NCBI RefSeq assembly: GCF_003386095.1
Contig: NZ_QREG01000027.1
Coordinates: 1-64,000, forward strand
Length of the DNA: 64,000 nt
Origin: Marinoscillum furvescens DSM 4134
GTDB taxonomy: Bacteria > Bacteroidota > Bacteroidia > Cytophagales > Cyclobacteriaceae
Reading direction: 5' to 3'
Positions 18,280 through 25,761 of the stretch are shown in pieces (the first letter of the stretch is position 1; every line of letters starts with the position of its first letter). Under the pieces are notes generated by a model. That model was given only the letters and a program-made list of their open reading frames with translations, made no database searches and had not been told where the DNA came from. Both the position numbers and the translations under genes were made by a program.

Positions 18280-18743
18280 CCAACATCAGCTACCCTGTCA
18301 AGTAATTTTAGGACGGGTCCGCGGAAGCCTTCAACCAACGGACGGGAGCGTCCAACCAATGCACGGAAGACTCCAACCAATAGGCGGAAGACTCCAACCA
18401 ACGGACGGAAGACTCCAACCAATAGACGGAAGCCTCCAACTAACGGGCGGAAGCCTCCAACCAATAGACGGAAGCGCCCAACCAACGGATGGAAGCGCCC
18501 AACCAACGCACGGAAGCCTTCAACCAACGCAGGGAAGCCTTCAACCAACGCAGGGAAGACTCCAACCAACGGACGGGAGACTCCAACCAACGGACGGAAG
18601 ACTCCAAACCACGGGCGGAAGACTCCAACCAATAGACGGAAGCCTTCAACCAACGCCGGAGCTCTGAGGTGCAAGTGCGGAGCTAAAAGGTGGGGCAATG
18701 TGCTTTTGAAGTGGGTTGGAGCACTATTGAAGTGGGGTGTCTA
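18280..18743. repeat. 21-bp tandem array 3 with leader, chimeric
   Basis: Positions 18280-18320 are the leader element, as at 392-432. From 18321 there are 16 units beginning ACGGAAGACTCCAACCAAC, in which CGGAAG and CAACCAA are conserved. Then the array switches, at about 18657-18660, to four units of the array-2 type (GAGCTAAAAGGTGGGGCAAT and relatives), ending near 18743. The array thus joins the left end of array 1 to the right end of array 2. It lies between cassette-like blocks C and A. Confidence 0.85.
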
Positions 18744-18791
18744 TAGTTACTAAAATCACTTTTTGGTAGGGGTTGTGGGGCAGCTATGTAT

Positions 18792-18801
18792 GTTACAATC
18801 C
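18792..18801 (-). other. Cassette-like boundary, 3' end of block C
   Basis: GTTACAATCC, complementary at nine of ten bases to GGATTCTAAC at 19209-19218 at the other end of the same gene block. It lies 3 bp beyond the stop codon. Confidence 0.5.
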
Positions 18802-18804
18802 GTT

Positions 18805-19191
18805 TTATTCAATTAGCTGGAAGAGGTTCGCATAAAAGACAATTACCAGTAAAAATCCGAACCCTGCTGTTAGCAAAACCCGTCTAGTTCGTTGGGAAGG
18901 GGTTTCGTTATCAAATCGGTCTATTATTCTGTCATAACGTTTTTTAGATATGATGTTAAGAATGACAATTAGACTTACCGAAATCATGCTTACTTCTAGA
19001 GTCCAATCTAATTCAGAAGTTTGAAACTCATAAAGTTGGTTGATGAGCAGTAATGAGAAAGCTGTTAGAAAGTTGAAAAGCAGTAGCGCCCCCAAAACTC
19101 CTAGATATATTGCGAAAGAGCGTTGCTTAAAATGCCTAGTGTTCGGTTTGTAGAAGAAGTAAAATATCAGATTAATCGGGTTCCAAATCAT
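18805..19191 (-). CDS. Hypothetical membrane protein, block C
   Basis: A 128-residue protein with three hydrophobic segments: ~27-48 (FAIYLGVLGALLLFNFLTAF), ~65-82 (VSMISVSLIVILNII) and ~105-123 (VLLTAGFGFLLVIVFYANLF). It is probably an inner-membrane protein. No family is recognised. It is the only gene in a block bounded by near-complementary 10-base ends, with a 27-bp leader. Confidence 0.55.
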   Translation of the reverse strand: MIWNPINLIFYFFYKPNTRHFKQRSFAIYLGVLGALLLFNFLTAFSLLLINQLYEFQTSELDWTLEVSMISVSLIVILNIISKKRYDRIIDRFDNETPSQRTRRVLLTAGFGFLLVIVFYANLFQLIE

Positions 19192-19208
19192 ATGCGGCTA
19201 TCCAGCAT

Positions 19209-19515
19209 GGATTCTAACGCCTACCTAGTAGGAGTGCGCCTACGCGGCCCGGCCCCAAGCTTGGCAAGTTCCGATAAAACTAATGAATCTGTCTGCACCC
19301 GGCAAGGGGGTGCTTCCAAAGTATCAAGAATGCACTGCGCCTGCCGGCATAGGCAGGTTATGAAAGATAAAAATCCTGCGAGCAGAAGTAGGTAGTGCCG
19401 AAGGCATGCCTATGGCAAAAGCTCTGACCTTTCTCAGCGGCAAATTCATGGTGATAGGCGCTCTGAAGCTTGTAAAGTGGCAGTTGGCGCATTCGTGCTA
19501 GCGCTTGTTACCAGC
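19209..19515. other. attC-like imperfect palindrome between blocks D and C
   Basis: The outer parts are inverted: CTAG...GAGTGCGCC near 19226-19252 faces the complement of CTAGCACGAATGCGCC near 19485-19500. AAGCTTGG near 19257 faces TTGT-region sequence with AAGCTT near 19467. The ends are CTAAC (19214-19218) and GTTAC (19507-19511). The inner part is the repeat copy at 19285-19452, shared with 15865-16000. Confidence 0.5.
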
Positions 19516-20118
19516 TTTAACTTTTGCAATATCCAGCCTGTTCAGAAACGCAGTGATTAGTTGTTGCATTTCGTTGCTCAATTGTCCAGAATTAGCTCGT
19601 AGTTCAGGTAGTCGGACTGGCTCATCTTGTTCATTAGAACCGATTTCTTTCCAGATGATTTCGTTGTATCCGTATTCCCATAGTTGCCTAATGTTAGGTT
19701 TGTTCCTAAGTGTTCTGATTTCCAGATCGCCAGTTTGCTCGTCGAAATCACCGCATAAATTAATGAAATTGATGGCTTCAGTAATTGTCCTTTTATTGAA
19801 GGTTCTGGTTTGAATAGAATCCTCAAGAACCTCCAATTCAAAAAGTGTTGAGCTACAATCCATTTCACATACCTTGTTCAGCCAAGTTAAAGTGTTCACC
19901 GGATCTGGAAGAGTGGGTTTTACTTTCAAGGTTACTTCCAGTAGAGTTTCATAATCTTCTGAGGCAATGATTTTGTTTTGTTGATTAACCACGAATTTGT
20001 CCTGATCTTGGTCTGTTGAGTCAGTTAGCCAGATAACAAAGACAGGTTGAGAAAGTGAATTTGATGAAATGCAAATTACCCATGTTAAGTGTTGTTGGCA
20101 TATGTCGTCAAAGTTCAT
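19498..20118 (-). CDS. Hypothetical protein, block D
   Basis: A 206-residue protein, acidic, with no signal peptide or membrane segment. Some sections are beta-rich (TWVICISSNSLSQPVFVIWL near the start). The C-terminal half contains LEIRTLRNKPNIRQLWEYGY. I do not recognise the family. The start is 25-33 bp inside the boundary at 20143-20151. Its 3' end runs into the attC-like sequence, with a TAG stop at 19498-19500. Confidence 0.5.
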   Translation of the reverse strand: MNFDDICQQHLTWVICISSNSLSQPVFVIWLTDSTDQDQDKFVVNQQNKIIASEDYETLLEVTLKVKPTLPDPVNTLTWLNKVCEMDCSSTLFELEVLEDSIQTRTFNKRTITEAINFINLCGDFDEQTGDLEIRTLRNKPNIRQLWEYGYNEIIWKEIGSNEQDEPVRLPELRANSGQLSNEMQQLITAFLNRLDIAKVKAGNKR

Positions 20119-20142
20119 GAGTAAGTTTCTCTATGGAGTATT

Positions 20143-20151
20143 GCTACTAAC
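20143..20151 (-). other. Cassette-like boundary, 5' end of block D
   Basis: GCTACTAAC, complementary at seven of nine bases to GTTACCAGC at 19507-19515. This is the weakest of the four boundary pairs. Beyond it, 20152-20489 contains only the shortened leader-type repeat at 20367-20382 and no gene that I can see. Confidence 0.4.
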
Positions 20152-20489
20152 AAAAGTGTCTAGCACACTTAGTGCACTAAAACCTATTCTATCTTCCCAA
20201 ATCTAATCGGTTTTTACTAATCCAAACCATTTCTTGCCACACATGCATGAAACCCCTAAGGATTTGTATCCCAAGCCTGTACATCACGTGAATCCGTGCT
20301 ATTTCCCACCAAATGCCAAGTGAACGAACAGCAAAGCTTCCGACGCACATTTAGGGTCTCCCCAACCCTGTCAAGTAATTTTCGGCTGTAGCCACGAAAA
20401 ACAAGCACTTCGCCAGCGCCTCAACTTTCATATGCTATATTGTACTTAAATTTAAGCACACAAGCGCCATACACACAACATAGCATACT

Positions 20490-21332
20490 ATAGAAGCAAT
20501 TCTCGAACATATCGCCTATTCGGATCGGGAGGCCGTACACGCCTTTATCTATCAAGACAAGGACTTTGACGCTCCCTGGCATTTCCACCCGGAGTATGAG
20601 CTTACGTTTATCCTGGAGAGCTCGGGCATCCGCTATGTGGGCAACAACATCTCAGATTTCAAACCCGGAGACCTGGTCATGCTCGGGGCCAACTTGCCCC
20701 ACTGCTGGAAAAACCTACAGGGATATCACGCTGGCGCCTCCTCCATAGTGATCCAGTGGCGCGGAGACATCTTTCCGGACATACCTGCATTTGCAGGCAT
20801 CCAAAAGCTACAGCAGCAGGCCCAGCGTGGCTTGTACCTGGCACCGAAGCATCGTACAGCAGTCAGTGAGCAGATGAAAGCGGTGGTCAGCAGCGAAAAC
20901 CTCACTCAGTACCTGCGGTTTGTCGAGCTGTTGGATTTTATCGCTGAGCAAGTCACCTACACACCCATAGCCGGAGCGAGCTATACGTACGACTTTTCCA
21001 GCCGCACTACCTCACGCATAGAGCAGGTACAGACTTACGTCAAAGAGCACTTTGCCCGCAAGATCAAACTCAGCGAAGTAGCCGACCACCTCAACATGAG
21101 CGAGCAGTCCTTTTCGCGCTTTTTCAGCAAAGCCATGCAGCGGCCGTTTTTTGTGTTTCTCAACGAATACCGCGTCAATATGGCCAGCCGACTGATACTG
21201 GAAACAGACTTTCAGATGGCACAGATTGCCTACCAGTGTGGCTACGAAAGCCTCCCCTTTTTCTACAAACAGTTCAAAAAATTCAAAGGCTACTCCCCAC
21301 TGGAGTTCCGAAAAATGTATCAAAAAATTTAA
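20490..21332 (+). CDS. AraC-family regulator without a standard start codon
   Basis: A cupin-type sensor domain (DFDAPWHFHPEYELTFILE, near the start) followed by a C-terminal AraC DNA-binding domain with two helix-turn-helices (IKLSEVADHLNMSEQSFSRF and QMAQIAYQCGYESLPFFYKQ). The natural N-terminus appears to begin at ATA 20490, directly after an in-frame TAG at 20481. There is no in-frame ATG. GTG at 20637 would cut off the conserved cupin histidines. So the start is either the rare ATA or a lost ATG. Length from 20490 is 280 residues, normal for the family. It flanks the polysaccharide locus and may control it. Confidence 0.75.
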   Translation: MEAILEHIAYSDREAVHAFIYQDKDFDAPWHFHPEYELTFILESSGIRYVGNNISDFKPGDLVMLGANLPHCWKNLQGYHAGASSIVIQWRGDIFPDIPAFAGIQKLQQQAQRGLYLAPKHRTAVSEQMKAVVSSENLTQYLRFVELLDFIAEQVTYTPIAGASYTYDFSSRTTSRIEQVQTYVKEHFARKIKLSEVADHLNMSEQSFSRFFSKAMQRPFFVFLNEYRVNMASRLILETDFQMAQIAYQCGYESLPFFYKQFKKFKGYSPLEFRKMYQKI

Positions 21333-21336
21333 GGCA

Positions 21337-21386
21337 TAAAAAAGCCATCTCGCAAAGCACCTGGCAGCACCTCTCTACGAGACGGC
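21337..21386 (-). terminator. Terminator of the agarase gene
   Basis: On the minus strand GCCGTCTCG pairs with CGAGATGGC and is followed by TTTTTTA. It lies between the convergent AraC and agarase genes and may work in both directions. Confidence 0.7.
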
Positions 21387-21409
21387 CTCATCGGAAAAAT
21401 CCCTACACC

Positions 21410-23194
21410 CTATGGTGTCACCATCAGCTTTTGCTGATAGGTCCCTTCGCTATTTTGCAAAACCACGTGATACATCCCGGGCCTTAGTCCTTCTACACTG
21501 ATGGCCCCTTCCTTGTATTCAGGCAGCGTGATTACCACTGCGCCTGCTGCATTGTACAAGCGCACATGCAGTGGCTGGTCCGTAGCTATGGCAAACTGCC
21601 CAGCAGCGGGGTTTGGAAACAGCTTTGGCTGCGGAGGTCGCTCCTCCTCTAGCACATCAGTCGTGCGAGACGTCATAGGTCCTACCCTCGTGAGCGTGAT
21701 CTTATCCATATTCCACTGCCAGGCTGCCGTACCTGCAGTGAGCTTGAGCTGGTGATTGCCCGCCGTGAAGTTGGCCGTCTGGCTGGCGACCAAATCCTGG
21801 TAAGTACCCCATCCTCCTGTGGCAGGTAAGCTCGTCGTAAAAAATGGAATGCCCGACACCTCAAAGGCCACGGAAGTCCCCGTGACGGGAGTAGCGTAGC
21901 GGTATTTCACTTCGTAGGCACCCTCCTCTGGTATCGTGATCGGGTAAGTCACCCAGTCGCCCCCATTTACAAAGTTGATGATGGTGCCAGCATCATTTAC
22001 TCCATATCCAGGGCCACCACTGCTACTGTCGTCATAAGTGCCACCTGTACTTCCAAACGACTCAGCTTGTATGATCACCTCACTGCCTGTACCTCCTCCA
22101 GTGTTAGGCACTGGCTTGTATACTCTGAGCCAGTCTACTTTCATTCGATTTTTGGTAGGATCATTCAGCTCAGCTGTGGTCGGCGTTCTTCCGGCTTGTA
22201 CATGCCAGTCTTGCGATTCTACATTGATAATGATGTCCAGGTCTTTGGTAAATCCATTGCCATTCTGGTAGTTGTAAGGGTCTATGACACTTACGCTGGA
22301 TGTATTGCTCGCTGCCTGGAGGGTGTTAAAAGAATACGTGGATCCCGTCGCATATTGCACCACTTTTTGGTATCCATTCTCAAAGTCCAGCTGACCATTG
22401 GTCATGGTAGGGTACGTGTAGTACCAGGTGCCATTCACTTTGGATGCAAAGGCCTTGTCATACAGCACGCGCACCAGCTCACCGTCTACGTAATACTCAA
22501 AATGCTTCGGTCCTACCCAGTACACTCCCACACGCACATACTTTCGATTGCCTCCATTCCAGCAGTAGTCCCCCCAGCTGCTCACACCGGCTTTTTCCCA
22601 CCAGCTGTTAAAATCCCGCGGCTGGTAGTCCTGGAAAGGATTGCGCACAAATGAGTGATGGCTGATGTGTATAAACTTGGCAAAGAAGGCATTGCCATTG
22701 GAAGCCCCGCCATAGCATTCGATAATGTCGATCTCCTGCGTATCGTCCGGGCTGAGCAGCCACACATCAGAGGCCAGCGTAATGTTGGCCACACTCACAC
22801 TGGCCTCCACATACACGGGGTAGTTTACGCGGTGGTTTCCAGTGATGCACCCCGCATTCACACCTTCCACTCCCATTTTGGCCGTACTGGGATTGCGCGA
22901 GGCGCGCAGCACCAGATCGCTACCATCTACAGACACATGATCGTACTGCCAGTAGGTAGTTCCAGGCCCATCCCACTGGTTGTGGTAAAAATTATACCAT
23001 TTTCCACTCCCAAAGTTGGACCACTGGTTGGTGGCATTGAAGGTATAGTTAAAATCATCCGACGGATCCGACTGCAGCTGCCATTGGTTGCCCACTCCGG
23101 GGTAGGCCGGCACGGGTATTCCAGCCCAGTCCTGAGCCTTCAGGTAGCTGGAGCTAAAAAGCAGCACATAGATAATTGCTAGTAGTTTTTTCAT
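21410..23194 (-). CDS. GH16 beta-agarase with CBM6 and T9SS sorting domain
   Basis: A 594-residue secreted enzyme. It has a signal peptide (1-20), then a GH16 catalytic domain (~22-365) with the ExDxxE centre (EIDIIE, ~153-158) and agarase-type motifs (PVPAYPGVGNQW, HISHHSFVRNPFQDYQP, GVYWVGPKHFEYYVDG, VDWLRVYKP). A CBM6-type domain follows (~372-505; IIQAESF ... GDWVTYPI). The protein ends in a type IX secretion sorting domain (LFPNPAAGQF ... GMYHVVLQNSEGTY). Expected to cleave beta-1,4 links in agarose; a porphyranase cannot be excluded. It is divergent from the DUF5060 gene across an 800-bp regulatory region. Confidence 0.9.
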   Translation of the reverse strand: MKKLLAIIYVLLFSSSYLKAQDWAGIPVPAYPGVGNQWQLQSDPSDDFNYTFNATNQWSNFGSGKWYNFYHNQWDGPGTTYWQYDHVSVDGSDLVLRASRNPSTAKMGVEGVNAGCITGNHRVNYPVYVEASVSVANITLASDVWLLSPDDTQEIDIIECYGGASNGNAFFAKFIHISHHSFVRNPFQDYQPRDFNSWWEKAGVSSWGDYCWNGGNRKYVRVGVYWVGPKHFEYYVDGELVRVLYDKAFASKVNGTWYYTYPTMTNGQLDFENGYQKVVQYATGSTYSFNTLQAASNTSSVSVIDPYNYQNGNGFTKDLDIIINVESQDWHVQAGRTPTTAELNDPTKNRMKVDWLRVYKPVPNTGGGTGSEVIIQAESFGSTGGTYDDSSSGGPGYGVNDAGTIINFVNGGDWVTYPITIPEEGAYEVKYRYATPVTGTSVAFEVSGIPFFTTSLPATGGWGTYQDLVASQTANFTAGNHQLKLTAGTAAWQWNMDKITLTRVGPMTSRTTDVLEEERPPQPKLFPNPAAGQFAIATDQPLHVRLYNAAGAVVITLPEYKEGAISVEGLRPGMYHVVLQNSEGTYQQKLMVTP

Positions 23195-23440
23195 TGGTAA
23201 ACATGATTTAGGTTATAAAAATTGACTTTAGGGTACTCCGTCCCAAACAGGAAACCATGCGCTTCCTGCCATCCGAAGTACCTTACTAAAGATCACCCAC
23301 CTCATTTGCATCACGATAGCTAGCCACTAGACACTAACTCAACAAAAATCACACAGCCATCAACCACATTCCAATATCACTAAACACCACCCCGGGATAG
23401 TATGCATTTTTACAACATTTCCAATACACCACACTAGACG

Positions 23441-23505
23441 CTATCATTTTCACAACAAAGCACACTACAGCACCTCACCACACACCATTTGCGCAATGAG
23501 TTTCT
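23441..23505. repeat. 65-bp direct repeat, copy 1
   Basis: Nearly identical to 23867-23931; both run from CTATCATTTT to GCGCAATG(A/G)GTTTCT. Each contains one TTGCGCAA motif. The duplication lies in the divergent agarase/DUF5060 intergenic region and may double an operator. Confidence 0.85.
23489..23496. promoter_or_regulatory. TTGCGCAA operator candidate 1
   Basis: Palindromic TTGCGCAA with downstream TGAGTTTC. It belongs to the set at 23915, 27887, 36629 and 39308. Confidence 0.5.
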
Positions 23506-23617
23506 ATATTATCTTCATAACTTTTGATTTTTGTTTAATGAAGATCCTCTATTGAAGAGTTAGGCTAGTAATAGTTGTTGATTTAGGTATCTTGAATTGA
23601 TTTTTCAAAACAGGAGC

Positions 23618-23756
23618 GGCATTGAAGGTTTTCCGTAAAGATTTGTGAGCGAATTTGTGGGTTAAGACAAAAATCTGTTTGAAATCCTGTTGTAAACAGG
23701 ATGAGTTATTTTTGTCTCCCAAATTTGCTTGTAAATCTCGGTAAAAGCTTCACAGC
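23618..23756. repeat. Long imperfect palindrome
   Basis: About 140 bp that can fold into one long hairpin. The centre is CCTGTT-GTA-AACAGG (23686-23700). The arms AGATTTGTGAGCGAATTTG and AAATTTGCTTGTAAATCT pair with few mismatches, and the outer GGC..TGAAG.TTTT..CG pairs with CGGTAAAAGCTTCACAGCC. No coding potential is visible. Its function is unknown: a structured RNA, a recombination site or a mobile hairpin repeat. Confidence 0.65.
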
Positions 23757-23768
23757 CTTGGGTTTTTG

Positions 23769-23794
23769 GTACTTTTGGGCTAAGCCAAAAGTAC
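23769..23794. repeat. Hairpin repeat, second copy
   Basis: GTACTTTTGG, then GC, TAA and GCCAAAAGTAC, form a strong hairpin with one bulged G. Its flank matches that of the hairpin at 3125-3148. It directly follows the long palindrome at 23618-23756. Confidence 0.65.
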
Positions 23795-23866
23795 GAAAGA
23801 TAATAATTAAGAACTTTCTTTTCGAATATTGATCATAGGGAGTCTCAGTGTGAAAATCAGGAAGCT

Positions 23867-23931
23867 CTATCATTTTTACAACAAAGCACACTACAGCACC
23901 TCACCGCACACCATTTGCGCAATGGGTTTCT
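23867..23931. repeat. 65-bp direct repeat, copy 2
   Basis: Second copy of 23441-23505, ending about 70 bp before the DUF5060 gene start. Confidence 0.85.
23915..23922 (+). promoter_or_regulatory. TTGCGCAA operator candidate 2
   Basis: TTGCGCAA followed by TGGGTTTC, 79 bp upstream of the DUF5060 gene start. Confidence 0.5.
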
Positions 23932-24000
23932 TTTGATTTCATAAATATGTGATTCAAATTGGGGCCGTTAGATTCAGATTTTTTAAATATTCCCAATTTC

Positions 24001-25755
24001 ATGAAGAAACTCCTGACCCTTTTACTGGTGCTATACATCAGCCTTGGAGCTGACGCTCAAAGCATCACTGGCACCCTGCAGACCTGGCACAAAGTCACCC
24101 TGACGTTCGATGGCCCCCAAACCAGCGAATACGACACGCTCAACCCCTTTCTACACTACAGATTGGAAGCTACTTTTTCCAATGGAGAGCAATCGATCCG
24201 CATTCCGGGCTTTTATGCTGCCGATGGCAATGCTGCCGAAACGAGCGCCAAAGCGGGCAACAAGTGGCAAGTGCGCTTCGCTGCCCCTTCCGCCGGTCAG
24301 TGGACCTATACCATCTCTTTCCGCAAGGGAAAACACATCGCCATCATTGCAAACCCTACCTATGGCACTCCGGTAGCATTTGATGGTGCCACAGGCACAC
24401 TCACCATCGCACCTTCAGACAAACCCGAAACGGATCTGCGCCGCAAAGGTCGGCTCGTATATACAGGTGAGCCCTACTTTCGTTTTGCAGGCACCAACGA
24501 GCTGTACCTAAAAGGTGGAGCCAATAGCCCCGAAAACCTGCTGGGCTACTATGAATTTGACGATACACCCGCCAGTCACCGCTTTGAAGCGCATGCTGGA
24601 GACTACAAGCCCGGAGACCCTACCTGGAAAAATGGAAAAGGCAAAAACCTGATAGGTGCACTCAACTACCTCTCCACCACAGGCATGAATGCCGTGTATT
24701 TCCTCACCATGAATGTAATGGGCGATGGCAAGGATGTGTGGCCCTGGACGGATCAGCACGAGCGCTACCGATTTGACTGCTCCAAGCTCGACCAGTGGGA
24801 AGTCATCTTTGACCACATGGACAATCTTGGCCTGATAAAGCACGTGATCACTCAGGAGACCGAAAATGAAAACCTGCTGGACATAGGCCAAACGGGCATA
24901 CAGCGAAAGCTCTACTACCGGGAGCTGGTGGCCAGGTTTGCGCACCACCCGGGCATCGTGTGGAACATGGGCGAGGAAAACGGCATCACTCACTGGTCGC
25001 CTATCGGCCAAACCGACAAGCTCCGAAAAGACATGATCGGCTACATGCGCCAACTAGACACCTATGGCAACCCGGTGGTGATCCACACCCTCCCATCGCT
25101 CAAAGACCATGACCGCACTATGACACCACTACTCGGTGACAAATCTGCACTGGAGGGTGTATCCTTTCAGATTCATCACCTGCACGACGCATACGCCACT
25201 ACCAAAAAGTGGCGCCAACTGTCTGCCGACTCTTCCAGGCAATGGGTGATTTGGATCGATGAAATAGGCCCTGCGGGCAAAGGAGTTTTACCAGATGATT
25301 TTCCCGGCCAGCAAGACACCGTACGCAAATACGTCATCTGGGCCAACCTCATGGCCGGAGGTGCTGGCGTAGAGCATTACTTTGGCTACAAATACGCCCA
25401 CAACGACCTCAAGTGCGAAGACTGGCGAAGTAGAGACCGCATCTGGCAGCACACAGCACATGCACTTGGCTTCTTTAAAAAACTGCCTCTGAAAGACATG
25501 CAACCAAACACCACAGTACTTGCCGATCACAAGGGCTGGTGCTTAAGTGGTGATGGCAGCTTTGTTATTTACCTGCCCAATGGAGGAAACCCTACAGCCA
25601 AACTGCCAGAAGGACGCTACCACATGCAGTGGTACAATCCCAGAACGGGAGCGTTTACAGGCAAAAAAGCTCGAATCAAAAGCGATGGAGAAGTCTTACT
25701 CACTCCACCTGCAGACCAGTCTGCTGATTGGGCAGTCTTATTCACTAAAGATTAA
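24001..25755 (+). CDS. Secreted DUF5060-domain glycoside hydrolase
   Basis: A 584-residue protein with a signal peptide (cleavage after GADAQ). An N-terminal DUF5060 beta-sandwich follows (~25-135; TWHKVTLTFDGPQTSEYDTL, APSAGQWTYTISF). Next is a TIM-barrel-like region with EENGITHW and WVIWIDEIGPAG, whose Glu residues are plausible catalytic acids, then a C-terminal beta-sandwich (~500-584) like those of putative collagen-binding domains in DUF4038-type enzymes. The exact activity is unknown. The start at 24001 gives the signal peptide; an upstream in-frame GTG/ATG would not. It is separated by 6 bp from the next gene, so the two form an operon. Confidence 0.8.
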   Translation: MKKLLTLLLVLYISLGADAQSITGTLQTWHKVTLTFDGPQTSEYDTLNPFLHYRLEATFSNGEQSIRIPGFYAADGNAAETSAKAGNKWQVRFAAPSAGQWTYTISFRKGKHIAIIANPTYGTPVAFDGATGTLTIAPSDKPETDLRRKGRLVYTGEPYFRFAGTNELYLKGGANSPENLLGYYEFDDTPASHRFEAHAGDYKPGDPTWKNGKGKNLIGALNYLSTTGMNAVYFLTMNVMGDGKDVWPWTDQHERYRFDCSKLDQWEVIFDHMDNLGLIKHVITQETENENLLDIGQTGIQRKLYYRELVARFAHHPGIVWNMGEENGITHWSPIGQTDKLRKDMIGYMRQLDTYGNPVVIHTLPSLKDHDRTMTPLLGDKSALEGVSFQIHHLHDAYATTKKWRQLSADSSRQWVIWIDEIGPAGKGVLPDDFPGQQDTVRKYVIWANLMAGGAGVEHYFGYKYAHNDLKCEDWRSRDRIWQHTAHALGFFKKLPLKDMQPNTTVLADHKGWCLSGDGSFVIYLPNGGNPTAKLPEGRYHMQWYNPRTGAFTGKKARIKSDGEVLLTPPADQSADWAVLFTKD

Positions 25756-25761
25756 GCGATC

